DNA of 50,850 nt from a virus: positions 1-50,850 of the IMG/VR virus record IMGVR_UViG_3300027733_000072; one strand, 5' to 3'. The notes under the pieces are model-generated. The model was not told the DNA's origin and ran no database searches. It saw only the letters and a list, made by a program, of their open reading frames with translations. Position numbers and translations under genes: made by a program. Each line of letters begins with the position of its first letter. Position 1 is the first letter of the stretch. Positions 30,966 to 40,214 of this stretch are shown piece after piece.

Positions 30966-33218
30966 ATGAAATTAGCGCGTAAATATAGTGATTATTTAGT
31001 ATATCAGTTGTTGGAATCTGTTATGGTTACATCAAGAGAATTTAAGAGCATTATACATGATATGCCAAATGGTGATAAGATAGCTGATATTTTATACAAT
31101 ATTATTGATGATAAAACTGATATTAAAACTAATTACAACCTAATTGATGTTGATAAAGAAAAGAATGATGAGGTTTCATTTTTACCAGATAATCAATATC
31201 AAAGGTTTATAGCTAAAGGTGATGATGTTACCACCAAAACTAAAGGTAATGCTAAAATTGGTAGAATGATTAATCAGATTCTTAAAGATAATGGACATAC
31301 TCAATTTAAAGATACTGATGTTGAAAAATTCATCAATAATTTCAAATCTACTTGGAATAAAAAACACGGTATTGTAAATCGTAAAACTGAAGTTGTTAAA
31401 GGTAAAGATATTTTAAAATGGTATGATGTGAGTAATTATAACTCTACCAATGGAACTTTAGGTAGTTCTTGTATGAGATATGAAAAGGTTAATCACTTTA
31501 TGAATATTTATGCTGAAAATCCAGATAAAATATCAATGGTAATTATCACAGATGAGGGTAAATTAGTAGCTAGAGCACTATTTTGGGTATTGGATGAAAC
31601 ATCACAAGGTAATAAAAAGTTTTACTTAGATAGAATCTATACAGAACAAGACTCTGATTTTCAATTCTTATTTGATTGGGTTGTTGATAACTTATGTAAT
31701 AAAGATCCAAAGATATTAGCATCACATAAAAATTCGGAAAATCAATATGAGATGAAAGTTTTCTTAAATAAAGTTAATTTTGAACATTATCCATATGCTG
31801 ATAGTTTCAATTATTTATATGAAAAGATTGATAAAGAAGGAAAAATTTTAGGTAATGGATATGTTTCCAATTTTAATCATTATGATGATAAAGATATCAC
31901 AAGAAACTATTCTGTATCTGAAATTAGAAATCATAATGAGGGATTACCAAGTAGATTAAGTCATGTATTCTCAGAAAAGCTAAATATATTTATTCGTAAA
32001 AGAGAAGCCATAAGAGACAGTGAAGCTGGGTGGATTCCAAAATCTATGTGTAAAAAATGTGAATTTTTGGATGAGTGGATATATCAAGATAATGCAGTTT
32101 GGTCAGAATCAATGCAAGATTGGATTGATAAAAGACAAGCGGTAGATACTAAAGAATTTGGATTAATACATAGAGATGCAATAATTAAAGTTGCAACTAA
32201 ATATATTGGTGATTATTTACATCCAATTGACTTTATGTCGAAATTAGAAAGTGGTGTTAATCTATTTGAAATAGAAACAAAGTTGAAGTCTAATGATTGG
32301 AAGAGACCAGAGTATAGACTTGGTGGTGAAAGATATTACAGTGATGATTTAGTGGTAAAGGATATTTGGAATGAATGGCAAATTAAACAAGGATGTTTTG
32401 AACTTTTTGATTGTGGTCAATATGATGATGTTATGCCAAAAGTTGGCAACTTCACTGGATTGGTAAAAGAAAAAAACGGCAAAGCATATCTTCTTAAAGA
32501 AGATGCTGTTTTATTTGGATTGACTCCTGGTAATAGTGATAAATGGATTAGTGTAGTTGATCTTAAATCATTTTATGAAACTTTAAACTATACGGAGTTT
32601 ATGAAATTTGTAGATGCTTCGGATATTGACCAATCTACTAAAGATTCAATTATTGAGACTAAAACAAAGTTTCATGAGTATTGGTTAGAAAATTCATCTG
32701 GTTATACAAGAAGATTTGAAATTTATAGTAAGATGAGTGGTGTAGATGGTACTGATTTATATTTGAAGCTTTTTGATTTAGTTTGGAAAAAATTTATGAC
32801 AATTGATGAATCTATTAATCTTGAAATCCTTTCAAGATTTGAAAATTACAATTTAACCGATGGCCAAGTACAACTAGTGTATGAAATATTATCTGGATTA
32901 ACATTAGCTTTTATAATTTATGATGATACTAGTGACTCAAGAGGTATGGTTAATGATTGGTTGAAATCAGAAAAGGCTACCAATTTCAGAGATAGAATTA
33001 GTAATATACGTGACCGTGATGGTGATATATCAGGCATCTACTTTTCAGATTTTACTGAAATTTGTAGAAAGATATTTAGAAATTATATTGATGATTTACG
33101 TGGAGATATTAGAGTTGTTTCAGATGAAATGGCTAGAGAGTATAACATAAGTAGAGACGGATTTATGTCATTTATTAGTAATTCAATTTCACTTAGAGAT
33201 TTAAATCCTTACATATGA
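30966..33218 (+). CDS. Large phage protein of the GTL-x-SCM family
   Basis: A 750-residue protein, largest of three paralogues. MKLARKYSDYLVYQLLES is the targeting-like start. Shared module: VTSREFKSIIHDMP, LIDVDKEKNDEVSF, FKDTDVEKFINNFK. Core: VKGKDILKWYDVSNY, GTLGSSCMRYEKV, IYAENPDKISMVII, RALFWVL, YLDRIYTEQDSDF. The C-terminal half differs from the paralogues and contains CKKCEFLDEWIY and repeated WIPK/WSES hairpins. Function unknown. The stop overlaps the next start as ATGA. Confidence 0.75.
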   Translation: MKLARKYSDYLVYQLLESVMVTSREFKSIIHDMPNGDKIADILYNIIDDKTDIKTNYNLIDVDKEKNDEVSFLPDNQYQRFIAKGDDVTTKTKGNAKIGRMINQILKDNGHTQFKDTDVEKFINNFKSTWNKKHGIVNRKTEVVKGKDILKWYDVSNYNSTNGTLGSSCMRYEKVNHFMNIYAENPDKISMVIITDEGKLVARALFWVLDETSQGNKKFYLDRIYTEQDSDFQFLFDWVVDNLCNKDPKILASHKNSENQYEMKVFLNKVNFEHYPYADSFNYLYEKIDKEGKILGNGYVSNFNHYDDKDITRNYSVSEIRNHNEGLPSRLSHVFSEKLNIFIRKREAIRDSEAGWIPKSMCKKCEFLDEWIYQDNAVWSESMQDWIDKRQAVDTKEFGLIHRDAIIKVATKYIGDYLHPIDFMSKLESGVNLFEIETKLKSNDWKRPEYRLGGERYYSDDLVVKDIWNEWQIKQGCFELFDCGQYDDVMPKVGNFTGLVKEKNGKAYLLKEDAVLFGLTPGNSDKWISVVDLKSFYETLNYTEFMKFVDASDIDQSTKDSIIETKTKFHEYWLENSSGYTRRFEIYSKMSGVDGTDLYLKLFDLVWKKFMTIDESINLEILSRFENYNLTDGQVQLVYEILSGLTLAFIIYDDTSDSRGMVNDWLKSEKATNFRDRISNIRDRDGDISGIYFSDFTEICRKIFRNYIDDLRGDIRVVSDEMAREYNISRDGFMSFISNSISLRDLNPYI

Positions 33219-33589
33219 TATTAGAATTTAATAAATTTAACTTAATGACTCAGATATCAAATGAGTTATCTCCATATTTTCCACATATTAAAGTCACTAA
33301 AAACTTTTTATGGGCCTCAACGGAATTAGACAAACTCAACAGGCCACAAGTTTCTTTGATTTCAAAAGATTCTATTCTTGGACTCTTACTTAAATTTCAT
33401 GAAGATGCTATAGAAATCAAATCTATAGTTAATTCTACTAATCAAAAGGGTATTGCTACAAAAGTTGTAGAAGTGATTTTACAAAATCTTAAAGATGGTG
33501 ACACTATTATTGTTGATAATGATGTTAGTGGTGGATATTGGTCACATATTACAAAAAAATATCCAAATTTTAATTGGATATTTTCTTAA
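33215..33589 (+). CDS. Possible GNAT-type acetyltransferase
   Basis: A 124-residue protein starting MILEFNKFNLMTQ. The segment IKSIVNSTNQKGIATKVVEVIL resembles GNAT motif A, where a beta strand leads to a Q/R-x-x-G-x-A pyrophosphate loop, and DTIIVDNDVSGGYWSHI could be motif B. The protein is somewhat short for the family. Coupled to the large upstream gene by ATGA, so it might modify that protein. Confidence 0.5.
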   Translation: MILEFNKFNLMTQISNELSPYFPHIKVTKNFLWASTELDKLNRPQVSLISKDSILGLLLKFHEDAIEIKSIVNSTNQKGIATKVVEVILQNLKDGDTIIVDNDVSGGYWSHITKKYPNFNWIFS

Positions 33590-33694
33590 TTTTTTATTAT
33601 AATATAAACTGGTAAAATTTACAAATTAATAAAATTGGCAAATGAGAATTAATTTCATGAACAATATGTATTAAACTTAGACTATCCCAGCAAC

Positions 33695-33709
33695 TATAAA
33701 TAAAAAATA
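33695..33709 (+). promoter_or_regulatory. TATAAATAAAAAATA element before helicase
   Basis: Starts 26 nt before the helicase ATG. Same 15-mer as at 5881 and 24652. The 13-mer CATGAACAATATG at 33656-33668 upstream is also found at 25245 before the polymerase gene. Confidence 0.5.
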
Positions 33710-33720
33710 ATTAATATTGA

Positions 33721-35052
33721 ATGACAATATCTTTAGAAAAGGTATTTTTTGCGTATATTATCAAGAATAAGAGATATTTTGATATTGTTGAACCATTCTT
33801 CTTTAAGAATGTTGAGATTCAATTTGTTTACACAATTCTCCGAAATTACATGATGAAAAATTCGGATGCAGAAGTTCCACATCCGAAGCAAATTTTAGAA
33901 ATGGTTTCTTTGGAAGACCGCGATGGTCTTATTACTAAAGAAATTTTGAAGGCTATGTTAACTGTTAATCTTATTGAATATGATGAGATTAACTTTATTG
34001 TTCCAAGATTCAATGCTTGGATTCTTTCCAATAGATTGAAAAGTGGTACTGTTGATATAATTGATGAAACAAGAAACTTAGATACTGTCAATGACTTTGA
34101 ATCAGCTGTTATTGCAGCAAATAAGATTAAAAGTATTGTTGACCAAATGTCTAAAACCGATTTTGTTAATGATGATGATATGGGTTCTGACTTCGATGAT
34201 CCAGAAAATCACGTACAAGATTCCGCTAAATTTAAAATCCGTTCAGGATTTGAAACCATTGACCATATGCTTGGTGGTGGTTGGGATATTTCAACACTAA
34301 ATGTTATTATGGCTGAAACAAACAATGGTAAGTCATTGTGGATGCAAAACTTTGCGGTTAAATCAGCTGATATGGGTTACAATGTGCTTTACATTACACT
34401 TGAAATGAGTGAGAGAAAAGTAATGAAACGTGTTGGCGCTATGAGATTAAGAATCCCTATCAATGACTATGATACTGTAAGTAAAGACACCGAAGCAATT
34501 AAGAAAAGAATACAAAGCCTTAAAAATAATAACAGTGGTGATTTGTTCGAGAAAAAAGTTGGTAAGATTATTACTAAGTTCTGGGCGGCTGGAACGGCTA
34601 CTGTGAATGATTTTGATAATTATGTTCAAAAGTTAAAAGAGAAAAAAGGAATTAAAATTGATTTAATTATTGTTGATTATATCACATTAGTAGCGGCTGT
34701 TAAAGGAATCGCTGGTGATAACCTTTACACAAAAGGTAAATCATTAGCCGAAGGTTTGAGAGCAATTGGTGCTAAATTTAAAATACCAATCATCACTGGT
34801 GTGCAGGTATCAAAGGATGCTTGGAATGCAAATGATATTACTTTAGAACAAGTTCCAGAATCTAAGGCAATTGCGGAAACAGCAGACACATTTTTTGCTA
34901 TAATAAGAACAGAAGAAATGAAGAGACAAAATATCTATCGTTTCAAACTATTAAAACAAAGAGATGGTGACTTCCTAAAGTCACAAGTTAGATTGAATCT
35001 GAACTCCACCTACCTAACATTGGAGAATGATGTATTCTTAGATTCTATCTAA
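33721..35052 (+). CDS. Replicative DNA helicase, DnaB/gp41-like
   Basis: A 443-residue RecA-fold helicase. Walker A is AETNNGKSLW (K204, S205), the second acidic strand is YITLEMSERKV, Walker B is IDLIIVDYI (D319) and VQVSKDAW-like sensor sequence is at about 355-366. The N-terminal helical domain (1-150) is gp41-like rather than full DnaB. It unwinds DNA 5'-3' at the fork. The acidic gene after it, spaced 19 bp, may encode a helicase partner. Confidence 0.88.
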   Translation: MTISLEKVFFAYIIKNKRYFDIVEPFFFKNVEIQFVYTILRNYMMKNSDAEVPHPKQILEMVSLEDRDGLITKEILKAMLTVNLIEYDEINFIVPRFNAWILSNRLKSGTVDIIDETRNLDTVNDFESAVIAANKIKSIVDQMSKTDFVNDDDMGSDFDDPENHVQDSAKFKIRSGFETIDHMLGGGWDISTLNVIMAETNNGKSLWMQNFAVKSADMGYNVLYITLEMSERKVMKRVGAMRLRIPINDYDTVSKDTEAIKKRIQSLKNNNSGDLFEKKVGKIITKFWAAGTATVNDFDNYVQKLKEKKGIKIDLIIVDYITLVAAVKGIAGDNLYTKGKSLAEGLRAIGAKFKIPIITGVQVSKDAWNANDITLEQVPESKAIAETADTFFAIIRTEEMKRQNIYRFKLLKQRDGDFLKSQVRLNLNSTYLTLENDVFLDSI

Positions 35053-35071
35053 TAAAAAATAAACAAAACAA

Positions 35072-36025
35072 ATGAGTAAAAAGAAAAAAGATGTAGATCT
35101 AGATTTAGAAGACGACTTTAATGAAGAAAGTGAGGATTCAACCGAATCAACACCCGTTGAAGAAGAATCTACTTCAGATGCGGAAGTAGAATCTGAATCA
35201 ATTGATATTGAAGATGATGATGAACATCTAAATGATGTTATTGAGATTGATGAAGATGATCTAGATTTTGATTTGAAACCAGAGGCACCTGCAGATGATG
35301 TTGTTTTATCAAAACATACCATTCAAGGAAAGCATAGCTTAAAATATGATTCTATTTTTAAAGGTAAAAAGGAAGACCCTTTAACCGAAGATTCTCTCGA
35401 AATTACTGGTACTAGCTTCAATGATAGTTTTGAAGTAGATAAATCTTCTCATTATTGGTTTGAATCAGTAGATAATGAGAACTATATTAAAGAAAAGAGA
35501 ATTAAAGAAAAAGTATATGAAGTATTATCAAAACATACAGATATTAACTTTCTAAATAACAGAAGAAAACCATCTCGTGTTGACTTTAATCAATATTATT
35601 TTTTGTTAAAAACTAATCTTCAAAAAGAAAGTTTTACAAATATAGAATTGTTTAATGAATTAGCGGTTTATTTCTCAGATAATTTATTTAATATGTTCAA
35701 GTTATTGGATAACAAGTGGAGAAATTTAATAATAAGTGAATTACAAGACCATATAGGCAAACAAAATTATTCTAAAGAAGTTTCTAATAGAAATATCTAT
35801 GAGGGAACTGAGATTGAATTTTTAGGAGAAGATCCATCTGGTATGGTGACTGAGCTAATACATATTACAGGTGTTGTTATAGAAGCTGATTATGGAACAT
35901 CTACTTTTAGAGTAAACTCATATGAAAAAATCTATGAAATAGATATTAAAAATATTACAAAGATTTTAAATAACACCAAATTCAAGTATAATCTAAATAA
36001 ATTAAATCACATAGATTTTCTATAA
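35072..36025 (+). CDS. Acidic hypothetical protein next to helicase
   Basis: A 317-residue protein. After MSKKKKDV, residues 9-70 are almost entirely Asp, Glu and Ser. The ordered part (about 110-317) is helical with a beta-rich end (GTEIEFLGEDPSGMVTELIH, GVVIEADYGTSTFRVNS). It may be a helicase loader or single-strand-binding partner by position, but shows no known motif. The 102 bp after it, up to nrdA, are AT-rich and contain TCGATATATATCAATAC, possibly a promoter. Confidence 0.6.
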   Translation: MSKKKKDVDLDLEDDFNEESEDSTESTPVEEESTSDAEVESESIDIEDDDEHLNDVIEIDEDDLDFDLKPEAPADDVVLSKHTIQGKHSLKYDSIFKGKKEDPLTEDSLEITGTSFNDSFEVDKSSHYWFESVDNENYIKEKRIKEKVYEVLSKHTDINFLNNRRKPSRVDFNQYYFLLKTNLQKESFTNIELFNELAVYFSDNLFNMFKLLDNKWRNLIISELQDHIGKQNYSKEVSNRNIYEGTEIEFLGEDPSGMVTELIHITGVVIEADYGTSTFRVNSYEKIYEIDIKNITKILNNTKFKYNLNKLNHIDFL

Positions 36026-36127
36026 AAAATATTTTTTAAGGTAATACAAAAAATTGAAAAAAACAAACATAAGATTAAACTATTAAAAAATAGATCGATA
36101 TATATCAATACAAAAAAATAAATTAAC

Positions 36128-38698
36128 ATGATTAATATAAAAGTCACAAAAAGAAACGGCAAAAAAGAGCCAGTAATGCTTGATAAAGTTCTGGATAGAA
36201 TCAATCAGCAAACTTATGGATTAGATCCGAAATGGATTCAACCATTCGAGATTGCTCAAAAAGTTATTGAAGGAATTACTCCAGATATTGAAACAAGAGT
36301 ATTGGATCAATTAGCTATGGAAACTGCTGCTGCTCTTACTACTAAGCACCCAGATTATGCAACATTAGCAGCAAGAATTGCAATTACTTCTTTACACAAG
36401 GAGACTAAAAAGAGTTTCAGTGAAACAGTTAAAGATTTATATAACTACACGGATCCAAATACAAGAAAACACTCACCAGTTGTTTCACAATCTTTCTATA
36501 ACATTGTTATGAAACATGCTGATGAATTGGATTCGGCTATTGTTCATTCTAGAGACCACAATTTTGACTATTTTGGATTCAAAGTCTTGGAAAGAAGTTA
36601 CCTATTGAAGTTGAATGGTAAAGTTGCTGAGCGTCCTCAATATATGTATATGAGAACTGCATTACAAGTGTGGGGTGAGAACCTTGTTAAAGTAATTGAA
36701 ACTTATAATTTACTTTCTGAGGGTTACTATACACACGCAACTCCAACCCTTTTTAACTCTGGTACAACAAGACCACAATTATCATCTTGTTTCTTATTAG
36801 ATATGGAAGATGATTCTATTGAAGGTATTTTCAATACTCTTAAAGAATCAGCTCAAATTTCTAAGAATGCTGGTGGTATTGGAATTGCTTTCAACAAAAT
36901 CAGAGCTAAAGGTACTTATATTGCTGGTACTAACGGAACATCAAATGGTATTATCCCATTCTTGAAAATCTTTAATGAAACAGCAAGAGCGGTTGACCAA
37001 GGGGGTGGAAAACGTAAAGGATCGATGGCCATCTACCTAGAGCCTTGGCACTCTGATATCTTTGACTTTTTGGATTTGAGAAAGAATCAAGGTAAAGAAG
37101 AATTGCGTGCTCGTGACCTTTTCTTAGCACTTTGGACAAATGACATCTTTATGGAAAGAGTTGACTTAGATGAAGATTGGACTTTAATGTGTCCTCACGA
37201 ATGTCCCGGTTTAACTGAGACTTATGGTGAAGATTTCAGAAAAATTTACTTGGATTATGAATCTAAAGGTTATGGTAAGAAAGTAGTTAAGGCTAGAGAT
37301 TTATGGAATAAAGTTCTCGAATCACAAGTTGAAACCGGCACACCATATATTCTTTACAAAGATTCAATTAATGAGAAATCCAATCAAGCTAACATTGGTG
37401 TGATTAAAAGTTCTAATTTATGCTCGGAAATCGTTGAATGTACAGGAATTACTAAAGTACAGAAAGAAATTCTTCAAAATAAAGAATTACTCGAATCGGT
37501 TGGATTAGGTGAATTCTGGGGTGAAGAGTCAGTAAATGAAACAGCTGTTTGTAACTTGGCTTCAATCTCATTAACTAAGTTTGTTAATAAGAACAAAACA
37601 TACAACTATAACAAATTGTATGATGTAGCTTATCAAGCAACTATCAATTTGAATAATGTTATTGATGTTAATTACTATCCATCAAAAGCAGCAAAATTCT
37701 CTAACTTGTTACATAGACCAATTGGTTTGGGTGTTCAAGGATTAGCTGATGTGTTCTTCTTAATGGGAACAGCTTATGATTCTCAAGAGGCTAGAGGTGT
37801 AAATAAACAAATTTTTGAAACTATCTATTATGCAGCAATGAGAGCATCTTGTGATCTAGCTAAAGAATCAGGACATTATGCAACATACAAAGGTTCACCT
37901 ATTTCAGAAGGTAAATTCCAATTTGACTTGTGGGGATCAACCACAACTGATAGATGGGATTGGAAGAAATTAAGAGAAGATATTCTTAAATGTGGTGTTA
38001 GAAATTCTTTAACAACTTGTATTATGCCAACGGCTTCTACCGCATCTATCTTAGGAAATGAGGCATCTTGTGAAGCACAAACTTCAAATCTTTATTTAAG
38101 AAGAGTTATCTCCGGTGAATTTATTATGGTAAATAAATACTTAGTAAAAGAATTAGTAAAACTTGGTATTTGGAATGATTCTGTTAAGAATAAGATTATT
38201 CAACAAAATGGTTCTGTTCAAAATGTACCAGAAGTACCAACTAACTTAAAAGAGATTTTCAAAACAGTTTGGGAAATCAAACAAAAAGATGTTATTGATA
38301 TGGCGGCTGATAGGGGAGCATTTATCGACCAAACACAATCTATGAATGTGTTTATGGAAAATGTAAACTTTGGTAAGTTAACAGCAATGCACTTCTATGG
38401 TTGGGGAAGACGTTCTTTCTTAAATGATTCTAATGGTCAACCAATTATTCCGGTAAATGATCCTAATTGTCAAGTGGTTTATGATAAAGATGGTAATCCT
38501 AAATTTTACCGTGAGACAAAGAGTAATTTGAAGACTGGTATGTATTACTTGAGAACTAAGTCAGCGGCTGACGCTGTTAAGTTCACTGTTCAAGAATCAA
38601 AAGCTCCAGAAGCAATTGTTCAAAAAACAGTTGAAGAACAAATGGCTGAAATAAGTTGTTCCTTAGATGGTGATGATTGTATTGTATGTGGATCTTAA
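36128..38698 (+). CDS. nrdA: Class Ia ribonucleoside-diphosphate reductase, large subunit
   Basis: An 856-residue enzyme reducing ribonucleotides to deoxyribonucleotides. Residues 1-90 are an ATP cone (KRNGKKEPVMLDKVLDRI). Active site: C221 (RPQLSSCFLL) and C475 (TAVCNLAS) as the redox pair, N430, C432 and E434 (NLCSEIVE). The C-terminal shuttle pair is CIVCGS at the very end. The small subunit (NrdB) is not in the window. Normal length. It stands before a strong terminator and provides dNTPs with thyA and rpiB. Confidence 0.93.
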   Translation: MINIKVTKRNGKKEPVMLDKVLDRINQQTYGLDPKWIQPFEIAQKVIEGITPDIETRVLDQLAMETAAALTTKHPDYATLAARIAITSLHKETKKSFSETVKDLYNYTDPNTRKHSPVVSQSFYNIVMKHADELDSAIVHSRDHNFDYFGFKVLERSYLLKLNGKVAERPQYMYMRTALQVWGENLVKVIETYNLLSEGYYTHATPTLFNSGTTRPQLSSCFLLDMEDDSIEGIFNTLKESAQISKNAGGIGIAFNKIRAKGTYIAGTNGTSNGIIPFLKIFNETARAVDQGGGKRKGSMAIYLEPWHSDIFDFLDLRKNQGKEELRARDLFLALWTNDIFMERVDLDEDWTLMCPHECPGLTETYGEDFRKIYLDYESKGYGKKVVKARDLWNKVLESQVETGTPYILYKDSINEKSNQANIGVIKSSNLCSEIVECTGITKVQKEILQNKELLESVGLGEFWGEESVNETAVCNLASISLTKFVNKNKTYNYNKLYDVAYQATINLNNVIDVNYYPSKAAKFSNLLHRPIGLGVQGLADVFFLMGTAYDSQEARGVNKQIFETIYYAAMRASCDLAKESGHYATYKGSPISEGKFQFDLWGSTTTDRWDWKKLREDILKCGVRNSLTTCIMPTASTASILGNEASCEAQTSNLYLRRVISGEFIMVNKYLVKELVKLGIWNDSVKNKIIQQNGSVQNVPEVPTNLKEIFKTVWEIKQKDVIDMAADRGAFIDQTQSMNVFMENVNFGKLTAMHFYGWGRRSFLNDSNGQPIIPVNDPNCQVVYDKDGNPKFYRETKSNLKTGMYYLRTKSAADAVKFTVQESKAPEAIVQKTVEEQMAEISCSLDGDDCIVCGS

Positions 38699-38731
38699 TA
38701 AAAAACCTCTCAAAAATTGAGAGGTTTTTTT
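38699..38731. terminator. Bidirectional terminator
   Basis: CCTCTCAA and TTGAGAGG form the stem, with A on the left and T on the right, between convergent nrdA and lysozyme genes. Confidence 0.85.
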
Positions 38732-38734
38732 ATT

Positions 38735-39523
38735 TTATAAAGAAGCTAAAAACATTTCGCTTTCTTTTTCTCTTCTGGTTTCTAATCCTGGGAATTTTTT
38801 ATTTAAGTTGTAATCTCTTATTGAGTCACCGGCTAACTTCAATTCACCTTTTTTGATTTGTTGTATTAGTTCTGATTGTCTTAAACTACCAACACCAGAG
38901 TTAAAAGCTAATGATACTAAAGCATCAAACATACTTTGTGATATTTTCACGTCTATTCCTCTTTCATCCCACTCTTGGAATATTCTTCTTACACCATCGG
39001 CTGCTTCTTTTAAATCTTCCTTTAAGTATTTATCAGCCTGAGTTTGTGTTATTTTTTGACCTTTTCTTAATTTAGTTTTACCGATATCTTCAGCATGTCC
39101 ATATCCAACAGTGACTTTTCCATCACCAATTGTATAAGCTTTTAATACACACTTTTCTTCACTTTTGATATGATTCCAACCTGCCTCGGAAAGTCTAAAT
39201 TCATATCCAGGTTTGAAAACCTCTTCTTTGTTGACTTTTTCTTCAGCCATTTCTATTGCAATTTCCTTATCTTCTGGTGATGCGTTAGATGTATTAATTA
39301 TTTGAATAACATTCGTTATGGTATTGAAAACTAAGAGTGTTCCGACAGCATATTTAATCAACTTTTTTCTACCATCTGCAGAAAGACCTTTTAGTTTACT
39401 TACAATGTTATCCCAAATAGATTTGTTATCTGATGACTCATTAATAGATAAATTGATATAGTCAATAGTTTGTTGAATTATTAATTCTTCATTGAATTGT
39501 TTATAGTTTGATAAATGTCTCAT
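38735..39523 (-). CDS. Lysozyme (GH24) with membrane segment and head-targeting-like N-terminus
   Basis: A 262-residue protein. MRHLSNYKQFNEE is the targeting-like start (ATG at 39523 preferred over 39544). A hydrophobic segment (YAVGTLLVFNTITNVIQII, about 58-76) could anchor it in a membrane. Residues 106-262 are a GH24 muramidase: E123 in SEEKCVLKAY and T138 in VTVGYGH are at family positions. The middle catalytic residue (D or C, nine after the Glu) is I132; D134 may replace it. It cuts peptidoglycan. Such a layout suggests a virion or signal-arrest lysin rather than a free cytoplasmic endolysin. No holin was found beside it. Confidence 0.82.
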   Translation of the reverse strand: MRHLSNYKQFNEELIIQQTIDYINLSINESSDNKSIWDNIVSKLKGLSADGRKKLIKYAVGTLLVFNTITNVIQIINTSNASPEDKEIAIEMAEEKVNKEEVFKPGYEFRLSEAGWNHIKSEEKCVLKAYTIGDGKVTVGYGHAEDIGKTKLRKGQKITQTQADKYLKEDLKEAADGVRRIFQEWDERGIDVKISQSMFDALVSLAFNSGVGSLRQSELIQQIKKGELKLAGDSIRDYNLNKKFPGLETRREKESEMFLASL

Positions 39524-39659
39524 AAATGTATATATTATTTTCACTTTTCACTTTTTATAAAAGTAATCTATAAAAAATCCACCCTTGAAAAAATACAAAT
39601 TTTAGTGTTCATATATATCATTACAAAAAAATAATTAAAAAATTAAAACTTTTTTAATT

Positions 39660-40145
39660 GTTAGTATATAAAAATTCTCAGTTCGGTGTGGAAGAGAAAT
39701 TTAGAAAATAATTTTAGAGATTATCTAAACTTTTTAGAAACACAGAATAAAAGAAAACACTCCAGTAGTGAATAAGTGAGTTACTTCGAGGCTATGAAAA
39801 AACACTCATTTATAGATTACTCTGGTCGATTATATAATGTTTGAGGACATGGTCATAGGATGAGATACTTCGTAATACAATTATCAATAACTATGAAAAA
39901 AAAACAGAATAGCTAGTCAAGCTTGATGTGTCCCACTGAAAAGTGGTTAAAAAGACTGGTTCATTGACAACAATGGTTCTACCAGAAAGAACTAAACTAT
40001 ATGGGGTTGAAACTAAAGACCATAAAAAAGTTGGGTGGAGAAAAACATCCTAATAAAAATTTCGACAAACTTTCAAAGTTAGATACGCTCTAATAGAAGG
40101 CTCTTGTGACAGCTCAACTAGCTTTTCCTGTCTCTCAAATTTATT
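39660..40145 (+). ncRNA. Structured non-coding RNA upstream of Ro60 gene, candidate Y-RNA-like partner
   Basis: No gene fits this space. Clear helices include ATAAGTGAG/CTCATTTAT inside a CCAG...CTGG hairpin (39762-39826), CCACT-GAAA-AGTGG (GNRA loop, near 39940), CTGGT/ACCAG enclosing CATTG-ACAA-CAATG (39953-39984), TATGG/CCATA, GGGTG/CATCC and GACAG/CTGTC. A strong terminator ends it. Bacterial Y RNAs are usually encoded next to the Ro60 gene, so this RNA is a candidate partner, although at about 490 nt it is larger than known Y RNAs. The 5' end is uncertain. It does not match RNase P, SRP or tmRNA. Confidence 0.65.
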
Positions 40146-40187
40146 AAAGACCAGATTTACCAAAAGTGAATCTGGTCTTTTACTTTT
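40146..40187 (+). terminator. Terminator of the ncRNA
   Basis: AAAGACCAGATT and AATCTGGTCTTT form a perfect 12 bp stem with an 11-base loop, followed by TACTTTT. It lies 28 bases before the Ro60 start codon, so the RNA is made as a separate unit. Confidence 0.88.
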
Positions 40188-40214
40188 AAATAGATAAAAT
40201 AAAAATATAAAACT

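Noticed and set aside
35038-35322. Serine-rich minus-strand frame opposite the acidic protein
   Set aside because: It is the mirror of Asp/Glu codons and has no promoter or neighbour on that strand.
39660-40145. Group I intron, RNase P RNA or SRP RNA in the non-coding stretch
   Set aside because: No intron core or flanking exons, and none of the conserved RNase P or SRP sequences were found.
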